A stretch of DNA of 16,863 nt, from contig JAPXOG010000015.1 of NCBI GenBank assembly GCA_033811555.1, positions 1-16,863 of the forward strand, given 5' to 3'. A program made the translations under genes and the position numbers. Under the pieces are notes generated by a model. The model did no database searches. It was not told the origin of the DNA and saw nothing but the letters and a program-made list of their open reading frames with translations. This document shows, in pieces, positions 1 through 7,065 of this stretch (within the stretch, counting starts at the first letter, position 1; every line of letters begins with the position of its first letter). The DNA is from EsbW-18 sp033811555 (GTDB taxonomy: Bacteria > Patescibacteriota > Minisyncoccia > Phycocordibacterales > EsbW-18).

Positions 1-5
1 GATGT

Positions 6-360
6 TGCTCGTACTAGTAAGCCGAATTCTGTATCTCGACTAAGTCGAGATGGCGATTATTTCTCTTGTTTCGTCATTACTGACGAAATCTTTGCGGTAC
101 TCTCCACTTTAAGATGGAGCACGACCTTGCATGTAGGTAAGGATTTAGCCGTTTCACCCCGACGTTGCCGTCGGATTAATCCAACTAGGGATTGTCAGCG
201 CGTTACCGCGCAGACCGTCACTGCTCGCACCTCTATGCTTGCGCACGACGGGCGTTACCCGCTACCGTCCTCCAATTTTCCATTTAGTGGTTAAATTGGA
301 CATGTTCGGACTTTCCTCACTCTGTCAAAGTTTGACAGGCGCAATCGCCTTGTACGGGCA
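6..360 (-). ncRNA. rnpB: RNase P RNA, catalytic subunit
   Basis: This is the ribozyme that removes 5' leaders from precursor tRNAs. Read on the minus strand, the 5' part contains the hallmark GAGGAAAGTCCGAACA (around 303-318) and the 3' end contains ACAGAATTCGGCTTA (around 19-33). Both match the conserved elements of bacterial type A RNase P RNA. Between them lie GGTAACGCCCG, GGGTGAAACGG and GCAAGGTCG, also typical core pieces, and several peripheral hairpins are visible (for example CTCGAC/GTCGAG at 36-52 and TTCGTCA/TGACGAA). The P1 helix can be drawn between 352-360 and 6-14 with one mismatch, and this sets the ends given here to within a few bases. A promoter lies just upstream, and the gene is divergent from murJ. 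Confidence 0.94.
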
Positions 361-365
361 GGAAC

Positions 366-393
366 AGTATACTCTCGCAACAGTATTTTGCAA
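366..393 (-). promoter_or_regulatory. rnpB promoter (-35 TTGCAA, -10 TATACT)
   Basis: On the minus strand, TTGCAA (388-393) and TATACT (366-371) are separated by 16 nt. Transcription would start near 359-360, exactly where the P1 helix of RNase P RNA begins, so promoter and RNA end support each other. Confidence 0.7.
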
Positions 394-457
394 TTCTATT
401 GTTTAGTGCACGACTACAAAAGTATTGTTATTATTAAGTTATTCAGAAAAAGTATTT

Positions 458-2137
458 ATGATGCAAAGAATTTTCTCTTTCTTTTCACGCACAGTAGAAG
501 GCCTGCATTCAGCGGCTTACGTAATAGCATCTTTTACGTTTGTGTCACAGGTGCTAGGGCTTGTTCGTGATCGTATGCTTGCTCACACGTTTGGAGCAAG
601 CAGTACACTTGATGTGTATTATGCGGCGTTTCGTATCCCTGATGTCGTGTTTGCTTCCGTCGCATCTTTTGTTTCACTATTCGTTCTTATACCATTTCTT
701 ACCAAGCGTGTAGAAGAAAACATAGAATCAGCGCGTACTTTTTTATCTGAAGTTACTACTGTGTTCACGTTGTTCATGGTGGGAATTAGTGCAATATTGT
801 ATGTTTTTGTTCCACGGCTTTCACACTTTCTCTATCCGGGCTTTTCGAGTGATCAATTTGAAACGTTAGTAACACTGACGCGTATTTTACTTTTATCTCC
901 GATCCTTCTGGGGTTTTCCAACATTGTTGCGTCAGTTACACAGTTAAAGAAACGTTTTTTACTATATTCTGTTTCTCCGATTCTTTACAACCTCGGAATT
1001 ATCGGAGGTATTGTCTTTCTATATCCGATGTTTGGTCCTCAAGGATTGGCTTATGGTGTTATCGTCGGTTCATTTTTACATGTTGCAATTCAAATCCCGG
1101 CTATTGTGCGTGAGAGTCTGATGCCAAGATTGACTTTTTCCATTTCATGGTCTGACATACTTTCTATCGTTCGCGTTTCTATACCTAGAACAATGACTCT
1201 TGCATTCAACCAAATTGTCCTTCTTGTGCTTATAGGCATAGCATCACAATTTGAAGAAGGATCTATCGCAGTATTTACTTTTGCTATGAATATAAATCTT
1301 GCTCCACTTGCAATCATAGGTGTGTCGTATTCTGTAGCTGCATTTCCAACATTGTCTAAATTATTTTCCAACGGAGATAGAGAAGTGTTTCTCTCTCATA
1401 TAATTACTGCTGTTCGTCATATTTTGTTTTGGACAATTCCTACAATTACTTTATTCATCGTTCTTCGCGCGCATATTGTTCGTGTTCTTCTCGGATCAGG
1501 TGCTTTTGACTGGACCGCCACAAGACTTACAGCATCTACAATGGCAGTACTTGTGCTGTCACTAGCTGCTCACGGATTAATGCTTCTGTTTGTTCGTGGA
1601 TATTATGCAGCAGGAAAAACTTCTCGTCCGTTTTGGATTAATATAGGCTCTTCAGTATTGACGATAGTTATTGCTTATGCAGGTATTGCTCTGTTTAGGA
1701 GTAACGAAGTATTTGCATTTTTCATAGAGTCGCTGTTTCGTGTTGAAGGAGTCCCAGGCACGGTGATTCTTATGATAGCTTTGGGATATTCAGTCGGTAT
1801 GATTGTAAATGCTTTAATTTTTTGGATATTATTTCGGCGTGATTTAGGTGGACACATTCCGTATGACTTGTACCGTTCATTGTGGCAAAGTTTTGCTTCG
1901 GCAGTTATTGCGGGAGCATCTGCCTATGCAGTTCTTTCTATGACTCAGCGATTTGTGGATTTATATTCTTTTGGAGGAGTGTTTTTCCATGGACTTGTCG
2001 CTGGGGTATTTGGAGCGTTGATAGGTGTGGGTACGTTGTTGTTGTTGGGGAACAGCGAGATTCGTGAGATTTGGCATGCAGTACACTCAAAGTTTCTTTC
2101 TGCAAGGCCTATTGCTCCGGACCCAGAAGAAATCTAG
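458..2137 (+). CDS. murJ: Lipid II flippase MurJ (MviN family)
   Basis: This polytopic membrane protein is expected to flip undecaprenyl-linked peptidoglycan precursor (lipid II) across the cytoplasmic membrane. The N-terminal part (ASFTFVSQVLGLVRDRMLA, then AFRIPDVVF) is the typical MviN/MurJ opening, with hydrophobic helices along the whole length and the family's usual loop before the last helices. The open frame extends upstream to a TTG at 425. I place the start at ATG 458 (an adjacent ATG is at 461) because the family pattern begins there, giving 559 residues, slightly longer than the usual 500-530. The tail after the last helix (IREIWHAVHSKFLSARPIAPDPEEI) is soluble. There is no Shine-Dalgarno site; a weak promoter may lie at 399-428 (TTGTTT, then TATTGT). 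lepA follows 37 nt downstream. Function is by family assignment. Confidence 0.93.
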   Translation: MMQRIFSFFSRTVEGLHSAAYVIASFTFVSQVLGLVRDRMLAHTFGASSTLDVYYAAFRIPDVVFASVASFVSLFVLIPFLTKRVEENIESARTFLSEVTTVFTLFMVGISAILYVFVPRLSHFLYPGFSSDQFETLVTLTRILLLSPILLGFSNIVASVTQLKKRFLLYSVSPILYNLGIIGGIVFLYPMFGPQGLAYGVIVGSFLHVAIQIPAIVRESLMPRLTFSISWSDILSIVRVSIPRTMTLAFNQIVLLVLIGIASQFEEGSIAVFTFAMNINLAPLAIIGVSYSVAAFPTLSKLFSNGDREVFLSHIITAVRHILFWTIPTITLFIVLRAHIVRVLLGSGAFDWTATRLTASTMAVLVLSLAAHGLMLLFVRGYYAAGKTSRPFWINIGSSVLTIVIAYAGIALFRSNEVFAFFIESLFRVEGVPGTVILMIALGYSVGMIVNALIFWILFRRDLGGHIPYDLYRSLWQSFASAVIAGASAYAVLSMTQRFVDLYSFGGVFFHGLVAGVFGALIGVGTLLLLGNSEIREIWHAVHSKFLSARPIAPDPEEI

Positions 2138-2174
2138 GAAACATATTTTTTTCTGATAGGATAGTAGCGCTTAT

Positions 2175-3965
2175 ATGGCATTTGAACACATTAGAAATTT
2201 CTCGATTATAGCTCATATTGATCATGGGAAATCAACGCTTGCTGATCGCATGCTTGAGGTGACCCATACTGTTGAACGGCGACTGATGCGTGAACAGGTT
2301 CTTGATTCTATGGATCTAGAGCGAGAACGCGGGATAACAATTAAAATGTCTCCAGTACGAATGGAGTTTTCCAAAGAAGGTGTTACATATGCACTAAATC
2401 TTATTGATACACCGGGACACATCGATTTTTCTTACGAAGTATCGCGAGCGCTAAAAGCAGTTGAAGGCGCTTTGCTTTTGGTTGATGCAACACAGGGGGT
2501 ACAGGCGCAGACCCTTACTACTCTATCTATGGCGCAGGAGCAGGGGCTTACCATAATCCCCGTTATTTCAAAAGTAGATTCTCCATTAGCAAATTTAGAT
2601 GAGGTTACGATGGAAATAGTGGATATTCTTTCCTGTGATCCATCAGATGTATTGCGTGTTTCTGGAAAAACGGGACAGGGGGTCCGTGAATTAATTGAAG
2701 CAATCATAGAGCGCATTCCTCCCCCGACTCTTACACCTAAATCAGATTCATTGCGCGCTCTTGTGTTTGATTACACTTATAGCAATCACCGAGGAATTAT
2801 AGTTCACACAAGAATATTTTCTGGTACAGTACGAGAAAAAGATCGACTTAGATTTGTTGAAGCAGGAGAAGAGTTTTTAACAAACGGAGTAGGAATATTT
2901 GTTCCAAAAGAAAAACAATTACCTGAACTGCAAGCGGGACAAATCGGTTACATTGTAACCGGCATCAAAAAACCAGGTATTGTGTCTGTAGGAGATACAT
3001 TGACACTATCTCGTAATCCAGAGCCAGCTCTTCCTGGGTATAGAGCACCGAAGCCGGTTGTATGGGCCAGTGTGTTTCCTGAAAGTCAAGATGATTTGCA
3101 TGTGCTCAGACAGGCATTAGAAAAACTACGCCTTTCAGATTCATCTTTATCGTATGAGGAAGAGTCTTCTGGAACACTTGGAAGGGGGTTTCGGTGCGGT
3201 TTTTTGGGAATGTTACATCTTGAAATAGTTACAGAGCGCCTTAAACGTGAATCAAATATCGACATCATCGTTACTACACCATCAATCACCTATGAAGTTA
3301 CTTATAACGATGGTCGAGTAGAAACAATATATTCTCCGTCACTTTTCCCAGATCACGGAACGACAAAGATGGTGAGAGAACCGTGGGTTGAAGTGCACCT
3401 AATAACGCCAGAGGAATATATCAACTCGCTTATGCCTCTTCTTTATGAGCATGAGGCATCTATTCAAAACTCAAAGACGCTTCGTGACGGGCGTGTATCT
3501 TTGCATTTATCTATGCCATTGCGTGAACTTATGCGTGGATTTTTTGATGTTGTCAAAAGCACTACTTCTGGATATGGCTCGCTTTCTTACGATATAGGAG
3601 AAATGCGACCAACAGATGTAGTGCGTCTTGATGTTCTTGTTGCAGAAGAACTGGTTCCAGCGTTTTCTCGTGTTATTTCTGAACGTGTGGTTGATACAGA
3701 GGCGCGAAAGACAGTTGAAAAACTGAAAGAATTGCTTCCCAGACAACTGTTTGTCACGAAAATCCAAGCGCGAGCTAAGGGACGTATCATCGCGTCTGAA
3801 ACTTTATCGGCGCTTCGTAAGGATGTGACTGGATATTTGTACGGAGGAGATGTTACACGTAAGAAGAAACTTCTTGAAAAACAAAAACGAGGCAAGAAAA
3901 AAATGCTTGCAAAAGCAAAGGTGAATATTCCTCATGAGGTATTCCTCAAAATGGTAAAAAATTAG
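2175..3965 (+). CDS. lepA: Elongation factor 4 (LepA), ribosomal back-translocase GTPase
   Basis: At 596 residues this is the normal length for EF-4, a ribosome-bound translational GTPase related to EF-G. In order: the P-loop AHIDHGKST (13-21), switch I RGITIK (52-57), DTPGH (78-82), the guanine-specificity motif region ISKVDS (131-136), SGKTGQG as G5, then domains II, III and V, and the LepA-specific C-terminal domain with RKDVTGYLYGGDVTRKKKLL near the end. The G4 motif is SKVD instead of the near-universal NKxD: the codon is TCA, so residue 132 is Ser. There is no clear SD; GATAGT at 2160-2165 could be a -10 very close to the start. The 3' end overlaps the stop codon of a small minus-strand gene by three bases. 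The identity is secure. Confidence 0.97.
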   Translation: MAFEHIRNFSIIAHIDHGKSTLADRMLEVTHTVERRLMREQVLDSMDLERERGITIKMSPVRMEFSKEGVTYALNLIDTPGHIDFSYEVSRALKAVEGALLLVDATQGVQAQTLTTLSMAQEQGLTIIPVISKVDSPLANLDEVTMEIVDILSCDPSDVLRVSGKTGQGVRELIEAIIERIPPPTLTPKSDSLRALVFDYTYSNHRGIIVHTRIFSGTVREKDRLRFVEAGEEFLTNGVGIFVPKEKQLPELQAGQIGYIVTGIKKPGIVSVGDTLTLSRNPEPALPGYRAPKPVVWASVFPESQDDLHVLRQALEKLRLSDSSLSYEEESSGTLGRGFRCGFLGMLHLEIVTERLKRESNIDIIVTTPSITYEVTYNDGRVETIYSPSLFPDHGTTKMVREPWVEVHLITPEEYINSLMPLLYEHEASIQNSKTLRDGRVSLHLSMPLRELMRGFFDVVKSTTSGYGSLSYDIGEMRPTDVVRLDVLVAEELVPAFSRVISERVVDTEARKTVEKLKELLPRQLFVTKIQARAKGRIIASETLSALRKDVTGYLYGGDVTRKKKLLEKQKRGKKKMLAKAKVNIPHEVFLKMVKN

Positions 3966-4081
3966 AAAATACCGTATCGAATTGCTGGAACGTAGAGTGC
4001 TACCATTGAAATAATAACTAGTATTGCGATGACGATCCACGCTATTTTAACAACTCGCTGGGTTTTTTTATTAAATAACAT
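3962..4081 (-). CDS. 39-residue single-helix membrane protein, unknown function
   Basis: This open frame, found by reading the minus strand, encodes 39 residues: a basic N-terminus (MLFNKKTQRVVK), then about 18 hydrophobic residues (IAWIVIAILVIISMVALY) and a short tail ending RYGIF. This is the usual form of a one-pass membrane microprotein. It lies in what would otherwise be an empty 207-bp gap between lepA and the FtsB-like gene. A good -10 box (TATACT with GC before it, 4103-4108 on the minus strand) sits about 20 nt before the ATG. Its stop overlaps the convergent lepA stop. I cannot assign a function; conservation next to lepA in relatives would be the test. The base pattern looks coding (hydrophobic run bounded by a lysine-rich start), but short ORFs can arise by chance. 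Confidence 0.6.
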   Translation of the reverse strand: MLFNKKTQRVVKIAWIVIAILVIISMVALYVPAIRYGIF

Positions 4082-4160
4082 ACGCTTAATACTTTTAATG
4101 TCAGTATAGCATGGTAACGCATGGTATCCAGAGGGCTTTCAGTTACTCTTCTAAGTCGGG

Positions 4161-4166
4161 TATACT
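4161..4166 (+). promoter_or_regulatory. -10 box for a leaderless FtsB-like transcript
   Basis: TATACT ends only 6 nt before the ATG at 4173, so transcription would begin at or next to the start codon. No convincing -35 is visible (TTTCAG around 4137-4142 is weak). Confidence 0.5.
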
Positions 4167-4172
4167 GTATGT

Positions 4173-4544
4173 ATGGAAGATTTGCACCTTAGAGAAAAAA
4201 GACGTCGGATATTTTTTTCTCCTATAACGCTTTTTATACTCGGTTTGTTAGTTTTTGCTGTTGGTCGAGGTGTTTGGGGTATGTATCAACGAGAGAAGTT
4301 TGTAGATTTCCAACTTACACAAGCACTTGCGCAAAAGGAAGATTTAGAAGAGAGAGAAGCTTTTCTTTTGTCAGAGAAGGCGAAACTAGAAAGTCCTGAG
4401 GGATTTGAAGGTGAATTGAGAGAGCGTTTCGGAGTTGCAAAGCCAGGCGAGAAGGTTATCTTGCTTATAGACACAGAATCTACAACTTCTCAGGTTAAAA
4501 CCAAAGACAGTATATGGGAAAAAATACGCTCTTGGTTTCGTTGA
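4173..4544 (+). CDS. Septum formation initiator family protein (FtsB/DivIC-like)
   Basis: This is probably a bitopic division protein of the FtsB/DivIC type, which bridges early and late divisome components outside the membrane. The 123 residues show a basic cytoplasmic N-terminus (REKRRR), one transmembrane helix at about 15-35 (SPITLFILGLLVFAVGRG), a coiled coil at about 38-78 (FQLTQALAQKEDLEEREAFL), and the characteristic family closing motif in which a Glu-rich segment leads to LRERFGVAKPGEKVILLID. The last 20 residues form an amphipathic tail ending IRSWFR. Length fits the family. It stands alone, followed 23 nt later by tRNA genes. A -10 box directly before the ATG suggests a leaderless message. 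The family call is good; the exact orthology (FtsB versus FtsL or DivIC) cannot be settled by eye. Confidence 0.85.
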   Translation: MEDLHLREKRRRIFFSPITLFILGLLVFAVGRGVWGMYQREKFVDFQLTQALAQKEDLEEREAFLLSEKAKLESPEGFEGELRERFGVAKPGEKVILLIDTESTTSQVKTKDSIWEKIRSWFR

Positions 4545-4567
4545 GAGGAATGAAGATAGGAATTATT

Positions 4568-4638
4568 GCGGGTATGGTTTAGTGGTAGAATGCGACCTTC
4601 CCAAGGTTGAGACCCGGGTTCGATTCCCGGTACCCGCA
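4568..4638 (+). tRNA. tRNA-Gly (anticodon CCC)
   Basis: A complete cloverleaf: acceptor GCGGGTA pairs with TACCCGC (4631-4637), anticodon stem CGACC/GGTTG with loop TTCCCAA, and T-loop TTCGATT. Discriminator A at 4638. The 3' CCA is not encoded (ACA follows), so it must be added by CCA transferase. Confidence 0.95.
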
Positions 4639-4642
4639 CAAA

Positions 4643-4677
4643 ACGAACTAGCTGGGAACGTATTTTAGCTAATTCGT
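4643..4677 (+). repeat. Inverted repeat between two tRNA genes
   Basis: ACGAACTAGCT (4643-4653) and AGCTAATTCGT (4667-4677) can form an 11-bp stem with one mismatch. There is no T-run, so it is not an obvious terminator. It could be a spacer hairpin in a tRNA-Gly/tRNA-Arg co-transcript, or chance. Confidence 0.35.
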
Positions 4678-4681
4678 TGTG

Positions 4682-4756
4682 GCCTCCGTAGTTCAATGGA
4701 TAGAACAACTCCGTCCTAAGGAGTGGATCTAGGTTCGATTCCTGGCGGGGGCACCA
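4682..4756 (+). tRNA. tRNA-Arg (anticodon CCT)
   Basis: Acceptor GCCTCCG pairs with CGGGGGC (one T-G pair), anticodon stem ACTCC/GGAGT with loop GTCCTAA, T-arm CTAGG/CCTGG with loop TTCGATT. Discriminator A at 4753, and the 3' CCA (4754-4756) is encoded. The D-arm region (TAGTTCAATGGATAGAAC) matches bacterial tRNA-Arg(CCU). Confidence 0.95.
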
Positions 4757-4821
4757 AAATTTGAATTTGAAGAAAATCGTATTTTGATATATCATCATAA
4801 TATGACTTGAAACCATTCATT

Positions 4822-4845
4822 GCAAAATTGCATTAGCAATTTTGC
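4822..4845. repeat. Perfect 10-bp hairpin with ATTA loop
   Basis: GCAAAATTGC (4822-4831), loop ATTA, GCAATTTTGC (4836-4845). It lies in the 140-bp gap between tRNA-Arg and the next gene. No T-run follows on either strand, so a terminator role is weak; it could act in 3' processing of the tRNA transcript. Confidence 0.5.
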
Positions 4846-4896
4846 GACACTTCCCTAAAAGTTTTCGTTACCGTTATACATTTAAGAAATTCTATT

Positions 4897-5160
4897 ATGA
4901 ACTCCTATGAATTTTTAAAACAATTTGCCGATATAGAAAACCATTTGTATTTGCTTGATCCTGCTTTTGACAAAAAGCAAGGATTTTCTAATTTTTTAAA
5001 AAATCTAAAAGCAAATAACCTTGTTTCTTCTGAGATGTTACAAAGTTTATCGGTATTGTGGCAAACCAGAAACAAAATTGTTGCTTCAGCAAGCGAAGAG
5101 TCCGTTGAAGAAATAGTTTCTGAGAAATTGAAAATTGTAAAACAGAATTTGAACATATAG
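4897..5160 (+). CDS. Small protein of unknown function, HEPN-like
   Basis: An 87-residue all-helical, soluble protein. The layout (helix with FLKQFADIENHLYLL, a short linker with GFSNFLKNLKANNLVSSEMLQSL, then a helix with LSVLWQTRNKIV) resembles small HEPN-type proteins, whose final helix normally carries RNxxxH. Here the motif reads R58-N59-K-I-V-A63, so the histidine position is alanine. If it is HEPN-related, it would lack RNase activity. The gene is only 6 nt before the methyltransferase gene, so the two are probably co-transcribed. A -10-like TATACA (4875-4880) lies 16 nt before the ATG; no SD. The HEPN suggestion is by eye; only a profile search could confirm it. Confidence 0.7.
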   Translation: MNSYEFLKQFADIENHLYLLDPAFDKKQGFSNFLKNLKANNLVSSEMLQSLSVLWQTRNKIVASASEESVEEIVSEKLKIVKQNLNI

Positions 5161-5166
5161 ATTTTT

Positions 5167-5949
5167 ATGAGCATAAATAACCCATTTGATAGAGCATCAA
5201 TTCCCCCGCAACAGGAAGAAGTATTATCTCCCGATGAGTTGCGCGAGAGATTAAGAGACCCTTCTTATTTGCCAACACACGAGGATTTTTCTCTCGCCTT
5301 CAAATCGGAAAAACTTTATCCTCCCGAGTGGCACGATTTTTGTTTTAATGAAGAAAATCCTATATTTGAATTTCTTAACGAGGAACATTTAAGGGCATTT
5401 GGAGATTACTTGTCTCAACGAGCCGAAGAACTTGGTGCTTCCGAAGATTCTCCAATAACAATCTTGGAAGTCGGAGCAGGTAATGGTCGATTAACCTATT
5501 TTTTACAGCAGAAACTTGAAGCGAAACTTCCAGGTAAAGTAAAGGTCATAGCTACTGACTCTGGAGAATGGGGCTTGAAAAACTTTTTTCCAGTTGAGAC
5601 AATCGGCCATAAGGAAGCTTTAGAAAAGTATAAACCGAAAATAGTGGTTTTTTCTTGGATGCCTTATGGTGCTGATTTTACAAAAGATTTTCGTGCCGCA
5701 GAATGCGTCGATGAGTATATTCTTATTGGTGAAACCGACGCCGGATGTTGTGGCCATGAGTGGCTAACCTGGGGGTATTCTTGGTTTTTTGACGACGATA
5801 AGTTAGGTGGGAAGATAGTTCCGCCATATATCGCCGACGGTTTCGAACGTAAAGAACTTGAAGATGTAAGTACTCATCAAATTTGCCGAACAGATCTACC
5901 TGGTCTGTGTTGCCATTCGAAGACCACATCATTCAAGCGCAAGAAGTAG
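5167..5949 (+). CDS. SAM-dependent methyltransferase, substrate unknown
   Basis: 260 residues. Motif I of class I methyltransferases is clear: ITILEVGAGNGRLTYFL at about 97-113 (the GxGxG glycine loop that binds S-adenosylmethionine), followed by an acidic residue after the second strand (VIATD, D131). A later strand, PKIVVFSWMPYG, occupies the catalytic-loop position. The C-terminal part is rich in Cys/Trp (GCCGHEWLTWGYSW) and may complete the substrate pocket or bind metal. The N-terminal 95 residues (YLPTHEDFSLAFKSEKLYPPEW) are polar and may be a substrate-specific cap. It is 6 nt behind the HEPN-like gene, with no SD. I see no sign of a DNA-methylase motif (no NPPY/DPPY), so small-molecule, protein or RNA substrates are open. 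Confidence 0.85.
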   Translation: MSINNPFDRASIPPQQEEVLSPDELRERLRDPSYLPTHEDFSLAFKSEKLYPPEWHDFCFNEENPIFEFLNEEHLRAFGDYLSQRAEELGASEDSPITILEVGAGNGRLTYFLQQKLEAKLPGKVKVIATDSGEWGLKNFFPVETIGHKEALEKYKPKIVVFSWMPYGADFTKDFRAAECVDEYILIGETDAGCCGHEWLTWGYSWFFDDDKLGGKIVPPYIADGFERKELEDVSTHQICRTDLPGLCCHSKTTSFKRKK

Positions 5950-6100
5950 CTTCTGAAATTCTTATTTTAAAGATACTCAGGTAAAATTTGCAGTTAAGAG
6001 AATATAAGCGCAAAAAGAGAATAAGTGATAGAATATTCTTACACCGCTTTGTCTATGGACTATTGAGGCAGATACGGTATTAAAAAATAATATTTATCCT

Positions 6101-6349
6101 ATGAGTCCAGATGAAAAAAAACTTCTTGAAAATACCGCAAAATTGACGAAGGAGAATAACGAATTACTTCGTAAGTTATATCGTGCACAAATCTTGAGAA
6201 GAATTATTCATACTATATATTGGGTACTTATTATAGGAATTTCTATAAAGGCGTTTTATTTTATTCAACCTTACACGGATCCAGTTGTTAAAATGCTCAA
6301 AAATATACAGGATAAGCAATCAGGTCTTAAAGTGTTACTTGATTTTTAG
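6101..6349 (+). CDS. Small coiled-coil membrane protein, unknown function
   Basis: 82 residues: a charged N-terminal helix with coiled-coil character (MSPDEKKLLENTAKLTKENNE), a basic stretch (LRKLYRAQILRR), one hydrophobic segment at about 39-56 (IYWVLIIGISIKAFYFI), and a short amphipathic tail. This suggests a one-pass protein with a cytoplasmic coiled coil. TAATAT (6088-6093) ends 7 nt before the ATG, suggesting a near-leaderless message. The 150 nt between the methyltransferase gene and this ORF hold nothing recognisable. I cannot assign a function. It is followed by tRNA-Phe. Confidence 0.75.
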   Translation: MSPDEKKLLENTAKLTKENNELLRKLYRAQILRRIIHTIYWVLIIGISIKAFYFIQPYTDPVVKMLKNIQDKQSGLKVLLDF

Positions 6350-6388
6350 GATGGAAAAAACGAACAAATAGTGATAGCATACCAATAT

Positions 6389-6462
6389 GCTCAGGTAGCT
6401 CAGTTGGTTAGAGCATCTGCCTGAAGAGCAGAGGGTCGGCGGTTCGAGTCCGCCCCTGAGCA
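6389..6462 (+). tRNA. tRNA-Phe (anticodon GAA)
   Basis: Acceptor GCTCAGG pairs with CCTGAGC, anticodon stem TCTGC/GCAGA with loop CTGAAGA, T-arm GGCGG/CCGCC with loop TTCGAGT. Discriminator A at 6462; CCA is not encoded. TAGCAT (6375-6380) is a possible -10 box. Confidence 0.96.
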
Positions 6463-6468
6463 CAAAGA

Positions 6469-6502
6469 AAAATCGCCGTGTGGGTAAACACTCGGCGATT
6501 TT
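6469..6502. terminator. Bidirectional intrinsic terminator
   Basis: AAAATCGCCG (6469-6478) pairs with CGGCGATTTT (6493-6502), extended by GTG/CAC inside. It ends in TTTT on the plus strand and TTTTTC on the minus strand, so it can stop both tRNA-Phe transcription and the convergent hsp20. Confidence 0.85.
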
Positions 6503-6522
6503 GCTTAAGTAGAACAGAAGAA

Positions 6523-6987
6523 TTAGACCGCTCGTATACGAAGTTTAGTTTGTTTTTGCTTGTCAATCTTTGGAAGTCGAATAGTCAATAATCCATGTTT
6601 TAATTCAGCAACTGCTTCTTCTGATTTTACCTCAGCAGGAAGAAGTATTGTTCTAGTGAATGCTCCCCAATATAGTTCTCGATGGAAATAATCATCTTCA
6701 TCTGCCTCATACGATTCACGGCGTGATCCACGAATGATAACCATTTCTTGAGAAATGGACACATCCAAATCCTCAGGAGCAACACCTGCAACCATAGTTT
6801 TTATGATAATTTCAGTAGGCGTCTGTTTTGTATCAACTGCAAGCTCTGCTTCTTGTTCTCGTTCTTCAAGTGGTTCTGAGAGCGGAGAACGTTTCAGAGA
6901 TCTGGTTTTCACTGGTTCATCGTCAAACAGTTCTTCGTCTGTGTTTATTGCACCAGTAAGTCGTTGGAAAAAAGATTGTTTACCCAT
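6523..6987 (-). CDS. Small heat-shock protein, Hsp20/alpha-crystallin family
   Basis: This 154-residue holdase chaperone binds unfolding proteins without ATP. The alpha-crystallin domain covers about residues 48-150: TEIIIKTMVAGVAPEDLDVSI, then MVIIRGSRRE, FHRELYWGAFTRTILLP and the diagnostic AELKHGLLTIRLPK near the end (family pattern A-x-x-x-n-G-v-L-x-I-x-x-P). The N-terminal 45 residues are charged and variable. The C-terminus (KLRIRAV) may contain an IxI-like oligomerisation motif (IRI/RIR) but is not classical. Its leader is about 45 nt; TATACT at 7039-7044 (minus strand) with T-rich surroundings is a candidate -10. No CIRCE inverted repeat is visible. It ends at the shared terminator at 6469-6502. 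Confidence 0.94.
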   Translation of the reverse strand: MGKQSFFQRLTGAINTDEELFDDEPVKTRSLKRSPLSEPLEEREQEAELAVDTKQTPTEIIIKTMVAGVAPEDLDVSISQEMVIIRGSRRESYEADEDDYFHRELYWGAFTRTILLPAEVKSEEAVAELKHGLLTIRLPKIDKQKQTKLRIRAV

Positions 6988-7038
6988 ATAAAGGTTAACG
7001 AAAAGTTAGTTGTTGGTAATGTGTTGGTGTGTATGAAT

Positions 7039-7044
7039 AGTATA
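7039..7044 (-). promoter_or_regulatory. Candidate -10 box for hsp20
   Basis: TATACT on the minus strand, 51 nt upstream of the hsp20 ATG. The -35 is not clear. Confidence 0.4.
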
Positions 7045-7065
7045 ACATTTTCAAATGCACATTTG

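Noticed and set aside
425..457. TTG at 425 as the murJ start
   Set aside because: The extra 11 residues (LLLSYSEKVFM) do not match the MurJ N-terminus, and ATG 458 gives the family beginning.
4490..4816. Minus-strand frame of 108 residues across the tRNA-Gly and tRNA-Arg genes
   Set aside because: Its peptide (PRQESNLDPLL, VPGIEPGSQPWEG) is the familiar false translation of antisense tRNA sequence.
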